The notes below the pieces were generated by a model that was given only the letters and a program-made list of their open reading frames with translations, was not told the origin of the DNA and searched no databases. A DNA stretch of 41,515 nucleotides from Maricaulis sp. (GTDB lineage Bacteria > Pseudomonadota > Alphaproteobacteria > Caulobacterales > Maricaulaceae), in the NCBI RefSeq assembly GCF_015665295.1, contig NZ_JADFAJ010000002.1, positions 1 to 41,515 of the forward strand, read 5' to 3'. Shown piece by piece: positions 40,995 through 41,515 of the stretch. Each line of letters opens with the position of its first letter. Within the stretch, counting starts at the first letter, position 1. Position numbers and translations under genes: made by a program.

Positions 40995-41515
40995 TCACCC
41001 CGCCACGAAATACCGCCCCTCGGCGTCCATCTCCGCCTGTCCGAGCGCTTCCATGACGTCGAGCATGTCGGCGACGCGGGTGAGTTTGGCTTTGGTATTC
41101 TTGCCGGCAAACTGGCGCGCCAGGCCCTCGACCGAGACCGGGCCGGTCGCCGCCTCCAGCAATTCGCGGACGATGCGGGCCTGGGCCTTGCGGTCCTTCG
41201 CCGGGAAGGGTGGCAGCTTGGCACCGGCCTCGACCGCCTCTGCCTCGCCCAGATCGAGATCGTCCTGCCGGGACTTCGCCGACTTGGGCGCAAAGCGCGG
41301 GATCTGGAAGTCGGGCCGCGGCCAGCGGACCTGGCCGCGCTGTTCCTCCTCATGACGCTCCAGATTGAGCGCGACCAGCCGTTCCAGGATCGCCTCGTCA
41401 TCCAGATCCGCCGGCCAGCCATAGGCCTCGAACACGGCGGCATCGATATCGTCATGAATGGATTTCAGCGTCCCGACCAGCCCGGCGTCGTAAATGTCCC
41501 GCTCGGCGTCGGTGA
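40995..41515 (-). CDS. Probable DNA methyltransferase, C-terminal end (type IIL-like), cut by window
   Basis: Only the last 173 residues are in the window; the frame is open to the edge at 41515. DIDAAVFEAYGWPADLDDEAILERLVALN followed by RWPRPDF resembles the C-terminal target-recognition end of class I SAM-dependent DNA methyltransferases such as the MmeI-like type IIL group. That resemblance is from memory. The final 65 residues look like a winged helix (RIVRELLEAATGPVSVEGLARQF, ADMLDVMEALGQAE). The catalytic motifs would lie outside the window. A solitary methyltransferase or a fused restriction enzyme are both possible. Confidence 0.55.
   Translation of the reverse strand, partial: TDAERDIYDAGLVGTLKSIHDDIDAAVFEAYGWPADLDDEAILERLVALNLERHEEEQRGQVRWPRPDFQIPRFAPKSAKSRQDDLDLGEAEAVEAGAKLPPFPAKDRKAQARIVRELLEAATGPVSVEGLARQFAGKNTKAKLTRVADMLDVMEALGQAEMDAEGRYFVAG

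Overview
The window reads as one stretch of a GC-rich alphaproteobacterial chromosome, densely packed and rich in 1- and 4-base start/stop overlaps. The alphaproteobacterial LexA box (GAAC-N7-GAAC), the imuA-imuB-dnaE2 mutasome, the TonB-dependent receptor, the TolB-like TPR proteins and the REP-type hairpins all fit a marine Hyphomonadaceae/Maricaulales-like organism. That placement is inference; there is no rRNA in the window. I saw no tRNA, rRNA, CRISPR array, intact insertion sequence or prophage.

Bases 1-9095 hold two tandem paralog families. First come at least three TolB-like/TPR membrane proteins; the first is cut by the window edge, and a 229-bp near-identical tract links the first two. 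Then come five small single-pass membrane proteins in a row, each overlapping the next by ATGA. The five share an almost invariant N-terminal anchor and a short central motif, and otherwise differ. Their function is unknown, and together with the TPR proteins they are the best candidate here for an undescribed system.

Bases 9092-15816 form an SOS mutagenesis block. An SRAP (YedK/HMCES-like) gene diverges from imuA-imuB-dnaE2, and a perfect LexA box lies between them. imuA and imuB overlap by 164 bp. The imuB-dnaE2 gap and the region after dnaE2 are full of palindromic repeats.

Bases 16112-20368 carry a DUF1295 membrane protein, a two-subunit sodium:solute symporter (DUF4212 plus SSS), a BlaI/MecI-like repressor and a membrane-anchored alpha/beta hydrolase. 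Bases 20479-29164 look like an acyl-CoA catabolic island around a divergent TetR promoter region. An alpha/beta hydrolase and TonB-dependent receptor operon runs one way. TetR, a crotonase, an acyl-CoA ligase and two hot-dog proteins run the other way, followed by a PYROXD2-like FAD oxidoreductase. A 61-bp palindrome closes the island.

Bases 29246-35834 encode inorganic pyrophosphatase and glutamate synthase (gltD then gltB). Bases 36234-40170 are a compact molybdopterin operon, moaA-moaD-moaE-moaB-moaC-moeA, followed by a GntR/FadR-type regulator. The window ends inside the C-terminus of a probable DNA methyltransferase on the minus strand.
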